From Acidobacteriota bacterium (GTDB lineage Bacteria > Acidobacteriota > Terriglobia > Bryobacterales > Bryobacteraceae): a DNA stretch of 64,000 bases. A program made the translations under genes and the position numbers. The DNA lies in contig JAPKZA010000277.1 in NCBI GenBank assembly GCA_026394015.1, forward strand, positions 1-64,000. Direction: 5' to 3'. Shown piece by piece: positions 1-8,130 of the stretch (positions within the stretch are counted from its first letter, which is position 1; the number at the start of each line of letters is the position of its first letter). The notes beneath the pieces were generated by a model. It did no database searches and was not told where the DNA came from. It saw only the letters and a program-made list of their open reading frames with translations.

Positions 1-1650
1 GCGGCCGAGGGTGGAGTACCCCGGGGTGGCCCAGCGGCCGAAGAAGGTAGGGCCGGGGAGCGCGCCGATCAGATTGGCGGGTAGGCCGAGGGAGGCGAGG
101 TCAAAGCCTTCATTCGAACGACCGAAACCTTTCTCGATGAAGCGATTGCTGGAGCCGCGGATGTTGAGCACCGTGGTGGGCGAGATGGTCCAGAGGTAGT
201 CAGCGACGTAGGCGTCGTTGATGCGCTGGAAGGGTTGCTGGCCGTCGGTGCCGGTTTTGTTATCGATGCCGTTGACGGCGCGATCTTCGGTGCGGTCGTT
301 CGACGCATGGCGGAAATAAGCGCGGTGCCGATCGCCGAAGTTCCAGTCAAATTTCAAGATCAGGTTGTAGAATTTGTCTTTGCTGAGGTAGTTCGGGAGA
401 CGGTAGTTCTGGGTGGCGTACTGCTGATTGGACGGGGTGGGAGCGTTCGGCAGCGGCATGAATTTGGTAACGGCAGCGGCCACAGGGCTGATGCGGTTCG
501 CTGGGATCACATTGCCGGGGAACGGGTTCCGAATCGGATCGCCGTTGGCGGCCGTCTGGCTGTTGAAGGGATCGTAGATGATGACCGGGGCACCGGCGGC
601 GTTGCGCAACTTCGAGAAGTCGCCGTTCCGCATTTCCGGCTCCGGGTAGGAGTTGGTGAGGGGGTTGGGGGTGTTTTCGCGATAGTTTTCGAAGCTGCCG
701 AGGTAGAAGAGCTTCACGGGCGAATTCTTCGTTAGGAGCTTCGGGAGATAGACGGGGCCATCGAGTTGGAAGCCGTACTGGTCGAGGGTGTGGTCGGCGC
801 GCTTGTTCTTCAGGCCATCGGTGCGGGGCACGGCGTTGCTCTGGAAGGTGTTGGCGTCGAGCCAGGGGCGGCGAGCGAACTCCCAGCCGACGGCGTGGAA
901 GGCGCTCGAGCCGGACTTGAGGACGACGTTGAAGACGCCGCCGCCGGTTTTGCCGTACTGGGCGTCGTAGGAGTTCTGTTGGACGTTGAATTCCTGCACC
1001 GCGTCGACGATGGGGACGTAGGCGACGTTATTGTTGCCGGCCTGGGCGTTGTTGGGAGCGCCGTCCATCATGAATTCGTTGGTGGATTCGCGTCCGCCGT
1101 TGATGGACCACTGGGCGATGGCGCCGTTGTCAAAGGGACGCTGCCAGATGGCCGCGCCACGGAAGACGACGCCGGACATCATGGTTCCGAGCATGAACGG
1201 GTTGCGCGCGTTGAGCGGCAGTTCCGAGACTTGCAGGGAGTTGACGACGCCGGAGCGGGAGGCGGTTTGGGTTTCGAGGAGGGCGGCTTCGCCGGTGACG
1301 TTGACGGTGTCGGTGAGGGCGCCCACTTCAAGGGTGACGTCGATACCGGCCATCTGGCCGACTTGGAGCAGCACGTTTTCGCGGCTGCTGACTTTGAAGC
1401 CCTGGGCGGTGACGGTCAACTTGTAGTTGCCGGGGCGCAGGAAGGGGATGGTGTAGACGCCGGACGAATCGGACGTGGCGTTGGAAACTTCGTTGTTGGC
1501 GAGGTTGGTGGATTGGATTTTGGCGTTTGGTACTGCGGCGCCGCTGGAATCGAAGACGTGGCCGGTGACGGTAGCGCGGAATTCTTGCGCAAACATGGCA
1601 CTGACCAGGAATCCGAGAAGGCAGACAGACGAGAGGAATCTGATCTTCAT
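1..1650 (-). CDS. TonB-dependent receptor, Oar-like, N-terminal part (cut by window edge)
   Basis: Outer-membrane receptor of the acidobacterial Oar/CarboxypepD_reg-like type, expected to import a ligand with TonB energy. The frame opens at ATG 1650-1648 and stays open for 550 codons to base 1. It begins with a signal peptide (hydrophobic run ending in AMFAQ), then a carboxypeptidase regulatory-like beta-sandwich (EFRATVTGHVFDSSGAAV), then a plug domain with LPLNARNPFMLG and IWQRPFDNGAIAQWSINGG. It is a close paralogue of the divergent gene at 1863-5459, with long identical stretches in the plug. The beta-barrel C-terminus lies outside the window. The ligand cannot be told from sequence. Confidence 0.9.
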   Translation of the reverse strand, partial: MKIRFLSSVCLLGFLVSAMFAQEFRATVTGHVFDSSGAAVPNAKIQSTNLANNEVSNATSDSSGVYTIPFLRPGNYKLTVTAQGFKVSSRENVLLQVGQMAGIDVTLEVGALTDTVNVTGEAALLETQTASRSGVVNSLQVSELPLNARNPFMLGTMMSGVVFRGAAIWQRPFDNGAIAQWSINGGRESTNEFMMDGAPNNAQAGNNNVAYVPIVDAVQEFNVQQNSYDAQYGKTGGGVFNVVLKSGSSAFHAVGWEFARRPWLDANTFQSNAVPRTDGLKNKRADHTLDQYGFQLDGPVYLPKLLTKNSPVKLFYLGSFENYRENTPNPLTNSYPEPEMRNGDFSKLRNAAGAPVIIYDPFNSQTAANGDPIRNPFPGNVIPANRISPVAAAVTKFMPLPNAPTPSNQQYATQNYRLPNYLSKDKFYNLILKFDWNFGDRHRAYFRHASNDRTEDRAVNGIDNKTGTDGQQPFQRINDAYVADYLWTISPTTVLNIRGSSNRFIEKGFGRSNEGFDLASLGLPANLIGALPGPTFFGRWATPGYSTLGR

Positions 1651-1673
1651 GGAAGCCCCTGGAGGGTGGATTT

Positions 1674-1697
1674 CTATGTAAACACGAGGTTACATAG
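1674..1697. promoter_or_regulatory. Inverted repeat in the leader of the left TonB receptor
   Basis: CTATGTAA (1674-1681) and TTACATAG (1690-1697) form a perfect 8-bp inverted repeat with an 8-bp spacer, 24 bases upstream of the minus-strand receptor start. The size and symmetry suit a dimeric repressor or activator site. No bound protein can be named. Confidence 0.4.
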
Positions 1698-1743
1698 GTG
1701 GGGGTACTCTATCACAGCGGGGGTAGGGTGACGTTGCGAGTTC

Positions 1744-1778
1744 TTAACAAAGCGGTTACGTTTGTGAAATTTTGTTAA
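1744..1778. promoter_or_regulatory. Second inverted repeat between the divergent receptor genes
   Basis: TTAACAAA (1744-1751) and TTTGTTAA (1771-1778) are perfect 8-bp inverted arms around a 19-bp spacer. The site lies in the unusually AT-rich middle of the 212-bp divergent intergenic region, so it could serve either promoter or both. Confidence 0.35.
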
Positions 1779-1862
1779 CTCCGGACGGCTTCTCTCGTGA
1801 TAAAGTTTCATCAAGTTCGGTGGGTCCCTCTCCAACCGCCAATTTATTGATGGGGTTTTTCT

Positions 1863-4800
1863 ATGAAGAAACGATCTACCAAGATCGCCTCTATGCTTGC
1901 GCTATGCTCTTTGGCCGGGTTTGCCCAGGAGTTTCGCGCGACGATGACAGGCCGTGTCCTGGATGGTTCCGGCGCAACGATCGCCGGGGCAAAGGTGAAG
2001 GCCGTAAACAACGCTTCGCAAGCGACGAGCAACGCGACGACGGACACGTCTGGTGTCTATTCGATTCCGTTTTTGACGCCGGGGCAATACACGTTGACCG
2101 TAACGCAGTCTGGCTTCAAGACGGCGGTGCGAAGCAACATTACACTAAACGTCAGCCAGGTGGCTGGTATTGACATTGCGATGGAAGTTGGTCAATTGAC
2201 TGACTCAATCACGGTGGAAGCGAACGCGGCGGTACTGGAAACGCAGACTGCTTCGCGTTCGGGCATTATCGACAACAAGACGATTGCGGACTTGCCGCTG
2301 AATGCACGTAACCCGTTTATGCTGGGTGCGACGCAGTCCGGGGTGACGTTCCGCGGCGCGGCGATTTGGCAGCGTCCGTTCGACAACGGGGCGATTGCGG
2401 AATGGTCGATCAACGGCGGGCAGCAGAGCCGGAATGAGTTCCTGATGGACGGCGCGCCGAACAACGCGCAGTTGGGCGGGAACAACATTGCGTATGTGCC
2501 GGTGGTGGACGCGGTACAAGAGTTTACAATTCAGACAAACTCTTACGACGCGGCCTATGGGCGTACAGGCGGCGGTGTGGTGAACGTGGTGTTGAAGGGC
2601 GGTGGTGCGAAGCATCATGGCGCGGCGTGGGAGTTCCTGCGGCGGGCCCCTTTGAACGCGAATTCGTTCCAGAACAATGCGCGTGGACGGAATGCGGCGG
2701 GGATTGAGAACGCTCCGCGGCCGAACGGAAACATGGACCAGTACGGTGTGCAGGTGGATGGACCGCTGCTGATCCCGAAGATTCTCAAGAAAGACGGCCC
2801 GGTGAAGTTGTTCTATATGGGCACCTACGAGGGATATCGGGAAGGGACGCCGAATCCGCTGCGGAACAGCTTTGCGCAGCCTGAGATGCGGACGGGTGAT
2901 TTCAGCCGGTTGACGCAGCCCAATGGCGCGGCGATTCGAATTTTTGATCCGTTGAACACGACCCTGGACGCGAGCGGCAACCCGGTGCGGATGCCGTTTG
3001 TGGGCAACATCATTCCGGCGAGCCGGATTGACCCGGTAGCGCGACGGGTGACTTCGTTCATGCCGACGCCGAACAACATTGAACCGGGACAGCGGTATTC
3101 GACCACCAACTTCATTCTGCCGACCTACGTGAACCAGGACGATTTTTACAGCCTGATTCTGAAGTTCGACTGGAACTTCGGGGACAAGCATCGGACGTTT
3201 TTCCGCCATGCTTCGAACGACCGGACGGAAGAGCGCTGCGTCAACGGCATCTGCGCCGGACCGGGAATGGACGGCCAGCAGCCGTTTCAGCGGATCAACG
3301 ATGCCTATGTGATGGACTGGGTTTCGACGATCAACCCGACGACGGTGGTGAACGTTCGCGCTTCCTACAACCGGTTCATCGAAAAGGGTTTTGGGCGGGA
3401 CAACGACAAGTTTGACCTGACAAGCCTGGGCTTGCCGGCCAACTTAGTGAACCAACTGCCTTCGCCGGCGTACTTTGGGCGGTGGAATTTTGCCGGTTAC
3501 AGCCCGCTGGGCCGTGACCAAGGCATCAACATCACGAACAACTACGGCATCATGGGCAGTGTGACGAAGAACTGGCGGAGCCACACCATCAAGGGTGGCG
3601 TGGACTTGCGCCGGATTCACTTCATCCAGCAGAACAGCGGCAACATTCTGGAGTTCCAGTTTAACGACCAATGGACACGCCGGAATTGGAACCAGGCCGA
3701 AGCGGATGCGGGCGACTCCTATGCCAGCTTCCTGCTGGGTATGCCGAGCAACTTTGGTGGCGATCGGACGGTAGGCGGCCAGCAGAACTTTCCGCTGTAT
3801 CCGTTCTACCAGAACTGGTACACGGCGCTTTACTTCCAGGACGACTGGAAGGTGAGCCGGAAGCTGACGATGAACCTGGGCTTGCGCTATGACATCAATG
3901 CGCCGGCGAGCGAGAAGTATAACCGGATCAATCGCGGCTTCGACCCGTCCGTAACGGGCGTGGCGGTGCCGGGGATGAATCTGCGCGGCGGCTTGCAGTT
4001 TGCCGGCGTGGGCAGCAATCCGGCGAACTCGGGCAACCTCTACACGAACACGTGGCAGCCTCGGATTGGCGCCGCGTACCAGGTGAACGACCGCATGGTT
4101 ATCCGTGGCGGGTTTGGCCGATACTACATGAACCCTAGCAACAACAATCTGCGCAGTCTGGGTTTCCAGACGAATACGCCGATCGTGGCGAGCTTGGACG
4201 ACGGCCGGACGCCGATCACCGGTTTGCTGAGCAATCCGCTACCGAACGGGTTCGCCCGGCCGGCGGGCGCGGGACTGGGCGCGGCGACGTTTGTGGGTCG
4301 CGACTTCCAGCAGTGGACCCCGAACTTCAAGTTGCCGGCCATTGACCAGTTCTCGCTGGGTTTCCAATACCAGGTGAACCCGAAGGCGGTGCTGGACGTA
4401 TCCTACATTGGCAGCATCACGCGCAACCATGAGACGGAGCGAGCGTTTAACATTCCGAGCGCCGCCTTCATGCGCCAATGCGATGCTTTGCAGGGCGGCT
4501 TGCCGAACTTCTGCAACGATCAGTTGCCGAACCCGTTCCGGGGCGTGGGGGCCTTTACCGGCACCCCGTTCTTTACGGCTACGACGCTGTCACGTTATCA
4601 ATTGAACCGGCCGTTTCCGCAGTTCAACGGCAACCTGACTCAGCAGGGGCTGAACAATGGACGGATCAACTACAACTCGCTTCAGGTGAACTACAACATC
4701 CGCATGAGCGGCTTGACGTTGATCACCAACTACACCTGGTCGCGGATGCTGGAGCGCTTCGGCTTCACGGACCCGTTCAATAATGTGGAGCAGCGCAGCT

Positions 4801-5459
4801 TGTACTTCAACGACCGGCCGCATGTGTTCAAGTTGACCGGCTCTTACGACCTGCCGTTTGGCAAGGGTAAGAAGTTCGGCAGCGGCGTGAGCGGCTTGGC
4901 CGACAAGTTCATTGGCGGCTGGCAGGTGACCAGCTTCTTCCAATGGGCGACGGGTGAACCGACTGATTATCCCGCGAACGTATTGCCGTTGCGGGATTCG
5001 TCGAACCGGAACATCGACTGGAACCAACATTCGGTGCGCGGCTGGGGCAACTGCGTAGTCCGTCAGAACAACGACGGGACGCGGACGCCGATGGCGTATT
5101 CGACGGCGGCGGGTTGCGGTACGGACCTGACGAAGTACGATTGGCTGTGGGTCGGCGACTACTCGCCGGGCCAGACGGCTCCGGGCCGGCAGACGCCGAA
5201 CCGGCAGCCGAACCTGCGGAAGCACCGGGTGCCGACGCTGGACGCCTCGCTGCTGAAGACGACGAAGTTCGGCGAGCGGTATCGGGCGCAGTTCGGCTTT
5301 GAAGCGTTCAATGCGATCAACAAGTACTACTTTGGCCGCAACGACAACTTCAATACGAACCCGAACGATCCGAACTTCGGTTTACTGTTCCCGTCCCTGA
5401 CCTCCAATCAGAACTTTAGCCCGCGCACGATGCAGGTGCGGTTGAAGTTCCTTTGGTAG
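1863..5459 (+). CDS. TonB-dependent receptor, Oar-like
   Basis: Complete 1198-residue outer-membrane receptor. A Sec signal peptide (MKKRSTKIASMLALCSLAGFAQ, cut near residue 21) precedes a carboxypeptidase regulatory-like domain (about residues 22-110). A plug domain follows (about 120-250, with LPLNARNPFMLG and VVNVVLKGGG), then a long beta-barrel rich in aromatic and Asn residues that ends in an aromatic residue (VRLKFLW), the usual outer-membrane insertion signal. The length fits Oar-like receptors, which are longer than siderophore receptors. It is divergent from and paralogous to the gene at 1-1650, so the pair probably arose by duplication. A strong terminator follows directly. The substrate is unknown; polysaccharide or peptide uptake is only inferred from the family. 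Confidence 0.92.
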   Translation: MKKRSTKIASMLALCSLAGFAQEFRATMTGRVLDGSGATIAGAKVKAVNNASQATSNATTDTSGVYSIPFLTPGQYTLTVTQSGFKTAVRSNITLNVSQVAGIDIAMEVGQLTDSITVEANAAVLETQTASRSGIIDNKTIADLPLNARNPFMLGATQSGVTFRGAAIWQRPFDNGAIAEWSINGGQQSRNEFLMDGAPNNAQLGGNNIAYVPVVDAVQEFTIQTNSYDAAYGRTGGGVVNVVLKGGGAKHHGAAWEFLRRAPLNANSFQNNARGRNAAGIENAPRPNGNMDQYGVQVDGPLLIPKILKKDGPVKLFYMGTYEGYREGTPNPLRNSFAQPEMRTGDFSRLTQPNGAAIRIFDPLNTTLDASGNPVRMPFVGNIIPASRIDPVARRVTSFMPTPNNIEPGQRYSTTNFILPTYVNQDDFYSLILKFDWNFGDKHRTFFRHASNDRTEERCVNGICAGPGMDGQQPFQRINDAYVMDWVSTINPTTVVNVRASYNRFIEKGFGRDNDKFDLTSLGLPANLVNQLPSPAYFGRWNFAGYSPLGRDQGINITNNYGIMGSVTKNWRSHTIKGGVDLRRIHFIQQNSGNILEFQFNDQWTRRNWNQAEADAGDSYASFLLGMPSNFGGDRTVGGQQNFPLYPFYQNWYTALYFQDDWKVSRKLTMNLGLRYDINAPASEKYNRINRGFDPSVTGVAVPGMNLRGGLQFAGVGSNPANSGNLYTNTWQPRIGAAYQVNDRMVIRGGFGRYYMNPSNNNLRSLGFQTNTPIVASLDDGRTPITGLLSNPLPNGFARPAGAGLGAATFVGRDFQQWTPNFKLPAIDQFSLGFQYQVNPKAVLDVSYIGSITRNHETERAFNIPSAAFMRQCDALQGGLPNFCNDQLPNPFRGVGAFTGTPFFTATTLSRYQLNRPFPQFNGNLTQQGLNNGRINYNSLQVNYNIRMSGLTLITNYTWSRMLERFGFTDPFNNVEQRSLYFNDRPHVFKLTGSYDLPFGKGKKFGSGVSGLADKFIGGWQVTSFFQWATGEPTDYPANVLPLRDSSNRNIDWNQHSVRGWGNCVVRQNNDGTRTPMAYSTAAGCGTDLTKYDWLWVGDYSPGQTAPGRQTPNRQPNLRKHRVPTLDASLLKTTKFGERYRAQFGFEAFNAINKYYFGRNDNFNTNPNDPNFGLLFPSLTSNQNFSPRTMQVRLKFLW

Positions 5460-5482
5460 TCGGTTAGAGCGCAGTAGAAGAG

Positions 5483-5513
5483 GGGGCATCCGGCAACGGA
5501 TGCCCCTTTTTTT
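5483..5513 (+). terminator. Rho-independent terminator after the TonB receptor
   Basis: GGGGCATCCG (5483-5492), a GCAA loop, and CGGATGCCCC (5497-5506) make a perfect 10-bp stem, followed by seven T (5507-5513). It stops plus-strand transcription 24 bases after the receptor gene. The T run overlaps the stop codon of the convergent minus-strand gene. The other strand has no T run after the stem, so it is probably one-way. Confidence 0.9.
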
Positions 5514-5883
5514 ATGCCTCAGAGGGATCGAGGAGGCCGGCTCGTTGGAGGTCCTTCCAAAGTTCGCCGCGGACGTTGCGGGGGTAGCCGAAGTCCCACC
5601 AGGGGTCTTCGGCGGAGCTTTCCCAGACGCGGGTTTGGGTGGAGGTGAGGAGTTCGGAGAAGCGGGCGTCGGAGTCCGAGACTTGCGCGTCGAGGCCGGC
5701 GAGTTGGATGACGCCGCGGAGGTCGAGGTCGTGGCGGTAGTCGTCGAGGCGGTAGCGATAGCCGGCTTCGACTTCGTCGACGAAGGCGTGCCAACGTTTG
5801 ATCACGCCGGGGGCGCCGGCTTCGACGATGTGGGCGGGGTAGCCGTTGTCGTCGAGGTAGGCTTGGATTTCTTCGTGGGTCAT
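5512..5883 (-). CDS. Conserved-looking small protein of unknown function
   Basis: A 123-residue soluble acidic protein starting MTHEEIQAYLDDNGYPAHIV at ATG 5883-5881; I do not recognise a family. It has no signal peptide or membrane segment. The C-terminal half is rich in Trp and acidic residues (SSAEDPWWDFGYPRNVRGEL). The frame is open well upstream of this ATG, but that part is a shadow of the aldo/keto reductase gene, whose stop is only 8 bases away, so this start is preferred. A GGCTAAAAT box lies just upstream. It is probably co-transcribed with the genes at 5892-9482. Confidence 0.7.
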   Translation of the reverse strand: MTHEEIQAYLDDNGYPAHIVEAGAPGVIKRWHAFVDEVEAGYRYRLDDYRHDLDLRGVIQLAGLDAQVSDSDARFSELLTSTQTRVWESSAEDPWWDFGYPRNVRGELWKDLQRAGLLDPSEA

Positions 5884-5888
5884 GCGTG

Positions 5889-5894
5889 ATTTTA
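5889..5894 (-). promoter_or_regulatory. TANNNT -10-like box (TAAAAT) 5 nt before the start
   Basis: On the minus strand TAAAAT, preceded by GGC, ends 5 bases before the ATG of the small protein at 5883. It belongs to the recurring set of start-proximal -10-like boxes in this window. No -35 is evident. Confidence 0.35.
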
Positions 5895-6896
5895 GCCTTC
5901 GGTGGAGAAGCCGTGCTGCTTGCGGTGGTGGGGCCCGTCGTACATCTTCGAGCTTTTGAAGAGTTCGTGGCGGCCGTCGCCGGCTTGGTCCTTGACGCGG
6001 GCGCGGAGGGCGTCCATTTCGGCGGGGGACATGGGTTTGAAGTTGCGGGCGAGGGCGACGTCGGCCTTGAGCTGAGCCATCGAGGTGATGCCCATGACCT
6101 GTGCGGTGATGGGGAGGCTGAGGCAGTAGCGGTAGCACTCGTCGGCGGTGAGGCCGAGCATTTCGAGCAGGCGGCCCTGGGTGTTGCCACCGCCGAGGCC
6201 CTTCATGCCGATGATGCCGACGTTCTTCTGCAGGCAGACGGGGACGACGGATTTCTGGAAGCTACGGTAGAAGGCGTCGCAGACGTTGATGGGCATTTGG
6301 GCGGTGTCCCAGGCGTGGGGCTTACCGAGCATTTTGAGATGGATCTGCGGGTCCTTGTGGCCGGTGAAGCCGATGAAGCGGACCTTGCCGGCTTTCTTGG
6401 CTTCGAGCGCGGCTTTAAGGCCGCCCTTTTCGAAGACCCAGTCGGGGTCGTTGTCGTAGACCATTTCGTGGAACTGCCAGAGGTCGAGGTGGTCGGTTTG
6501 GAGGCGGCGGAGGGACTCGTCGAGATTGCGCAGGGAGCCGGCGTAGTCGCGTTCGCAGTTCTTGGTCATGAGGAAGACCTTCGAGCGGCGGTTATCCATT
6601 TTGAGAGCTTTGCCCATGACCTCTTCGGAGTGGCCGTTGTGATAGTCCCAGGCGTTATCGAAGAAGGTGAGGCCTTCGTCGATGGCGGCGTGCATGATGC
6701 GGATGGCTTCGGCGTCGTCCTTGACGCTGCCGATGTGCCAGCCGCCGAGGCAGGCCATAGAGACCTTGACTCCGGTGCGGCCGAGGGTCCGTTGGGGGAG
6801 GCCGGTGCCGGAGGTCTGCGCCATGGCCTGGTCGGCGAGGACGGCGAGCGAGGCGGCCTGGAGGAAATGTCGGCGGGAATTCGCGGTGGGCTGCAT
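5892..6896 (-). CDS. Aldo/keto reductase with Tat signal
   Basis: A 334-residue NAD(P)H-dependent oxidoreductase of the aldo/keto reductase superfamily. The N-terminus has a twin-arginine signal (SRRHFLQAASLAVLADQAMA), so the protein is probably exported folded with its cofactor. The barrel starts at about residue 35 (LPQRTLGRTGVKVSMACLGG). The catalytic tetrad is visible as Asp80, Tyr85, Lys112 and His143 (FFDNAWDY, FLMTKN, WQFHEM). It sits between an unknown small protein and a Gfo/Idh/MocA oxidoreductase on the same strand, which suggests carbohydrate or cyclitol chemistry. The substrate is unknown. Confidence 0.88.
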   Translation of the reverse strand: MQPTANSRRHFLQAASLAVLADQAMAQTSGTGLPQRTLGRTGVKVSMACLGGWHIGSVKDDAEAIRIMHAAIDEGLTFFDNAWDYHNGHSEEVMGKALKMDNRRSKVFLMTKNCERDYAGSLRNLDESLRRLQTDHLDLWQFHEMVYDNDPDWVFEKGGLKAALEAKKAGKVRFIGFTGHKDPQIHLKMLGKPHAWDTAQMPINVCDAFYRSFQKSVVPVCLQKNVGIIGMKGLGGGNTQGRLLEMLGLTADECYRYCLSLPITAQVMGITSMAQLKADVALARNFKPMSPAEMDALRARVKDQAGDGRHELFKSSKMYDGPHHRKQHGFSTEG

Positions 6897-6903
6897 GGCG
6901 CCG

Positions 6904-6909
6904 AGTTTA
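6904..6909 (-). promoter_or_regulatory. TANNNT -10-like box (TAAACT) 7 nt before the start
   Basis: On the minus strand TAAACT ends 7 bases before the ATG of the aldo/keto reductase. There is no Shine-Dalgarno between it and the start. It could give a leaderless transcript even though the gene lies inside a co-directional cluster. Confidence 0.35.
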
Positions 6910-6915
6910 TCCCAA

Positions 6916-8130
6916 TTAGAGGGCTACGGTGTGGGTGTCGTAGTCGATCGTCGCTTCGCGGCCTTGGTTGAGGATGGAGAGACGACCGGCTTCGACGACG
7001 AGTTCGTTGTACCGGGAGTTGGAGGGGGTGGCGAGGATGCCCTTGGCGTCGATGGCTTGGAGGGCGGCTTGACGGGCCCCGAGGTCGAGGCCTTGGAGTG
7101 AGTCGATTGTGTCGAGGATGTAGTCGACGCTGCGGACCCCGTAGCCGACGGGGACGAGGCCGGGGCCGCCGAGGTCGTTGTACTGGAAGTAGTCGGGGCT
7201 GGGCTCGGTGTAAAACGTTGCTCCGGGGGAGGAGGACTTGGTGGTTAGAGAGTAAGACAGGCCTCGGTACTGGTCGGAGTGGTCGAGCATGGCACCGGTG
7301 GGGCCGGAACAGTAGAGGGTCATGCCCTGGGTGTTGGGGCCGGCGGCTTCGTTGGGGTAACAGAGGGAGGTCTGGACGTTGAGGACGGCGCCGTTGGACC
7401 AGCGGACGCGGGTGTCGCACCAGAGGTAGCCTTCGCGGCCGTTGGGATAGGTGTCGATGATGCCGTAGTTGGAGACGGCGACGGGGAGGAGGCCGGTGAT
7501 GAAATGGACGAGGTCGACGTAGTGGCAGCCGATGTAGGTGAACGTATCGGTGTGCTCGGTGGTGCACCAGTTTTGGAAGTTGGATTCGCGGTAGTACCAC
7601 TTTTCCATGAGGCGGGCGGTGCCGAGCTTGAAGTCGCCGAGGCGGCCGTCGCGGTAGAGGGAGCGGGCTTTGTGGGCGCGGTCGTCGAAGCGCTTGTGAT
7701 ACTCGACCGCGACGAGGAGGCCGCGGGCTTGGGCGGTTTGGGCGATGGTTTCGGCTTCCTTCGCCGTCAGGACCAAGGGCTTGACGCAGAGGACGTGCTG
7801 GTTGGCTTCGAGGGCGGCCATGACGGCTTCGAAGTGGACTTGGTCGGGGAGGGCGACGAGGACGGTGGAGTACGGGGGGAGGGTTTGGAGGAGGTCCTTA
7901 TAGAGATGGGGCTGGGGGCCTTCGGTTTTGGGGTAGGCGTCGAAGGATTGGCCGGGGAAGGCCTGGAGGATGGCGGGGGCTTTCGCTAGCGACTGGACGG
8001 TGCGCTGGTGCTGGGCGCAGATCGTGATGGGCCCGAGGCGGCCTTGGCGCTGGCGGTGATAGAGGGCGGGGAGGAGCTGATCGTGGGTGATCATGCCTCC
8101 TCCGATGACGAGGACCGGGGTTAGAGGCAT
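6916..8130 (-). CDS. Gfo/Idh/MocA family oxidoreductase
   Basis: A 404-residue NAD(P)-dependent sugar or cyclitol dehydrogenase family member. The N-terminal Rossmann fold shows VLVIGGGMITHDQLLPAL at about residues 6-23. The family KP motif is seen in HVLCVKPLVLT, followed by AVEYHKRFDDRAHKA, and the C-terminal alpha/beta domain carries the substrate site (CHYVDLVHFITG). The start at ATG 8130-8128 overlaps the aminotransferase stop by 10 bases. The frame is also open upstream, but only as a shadow of the aminotransferase. Pairing with a class III aminotransferase suggests oxidation and amination of a polyol or sugar. There is no export signal. Confidence 0.88.
   Translation of the reverse strand: MPLTPVLVIGGGMITHDQLLPALYHRQRQGRLGPITICAQHQRTVQSLAKAPAILQAFPGQSFDAYPKTEGPQPHLYKDLLQTLPPYSTVLVALPDQVHFEAVMAALEANQHVLCVKPLVLTAKEAETIAQTAQARGLLVAVEYHKRFDDRAHKARSLYRDGRLGDFKLGTARLMEKWYYRESNFQNWCTTEHTDTFTYIGCHYVDLVHFITGLLPVAVSNYGIIDTYPNGREGYLWCDTRVRWSNGAVLNVQTSLCYPNEAAGPNTQGMTLYCSGPTGAMLDHSDQYRGLSYSLTTKSSSPGATFYTEPSPDYFQYNDLGGPGLVPVGYGVRSVDYILDTIDSLQGLDLGARQAALQAIDAKGILATPSNSRYNELVVEAGRLSILNQGREATIDYDTHTVAL

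Noticed and set aside
766-1731. A 321-codon open frame on the plus strand opposite the left TonB receptor
   Set aside because: It runs antisense to a gene with clear signal peptide and plug motifs. Its product is a low-complexity Val/Gly/Asp-rich sequence typical of codon-bias shadows.
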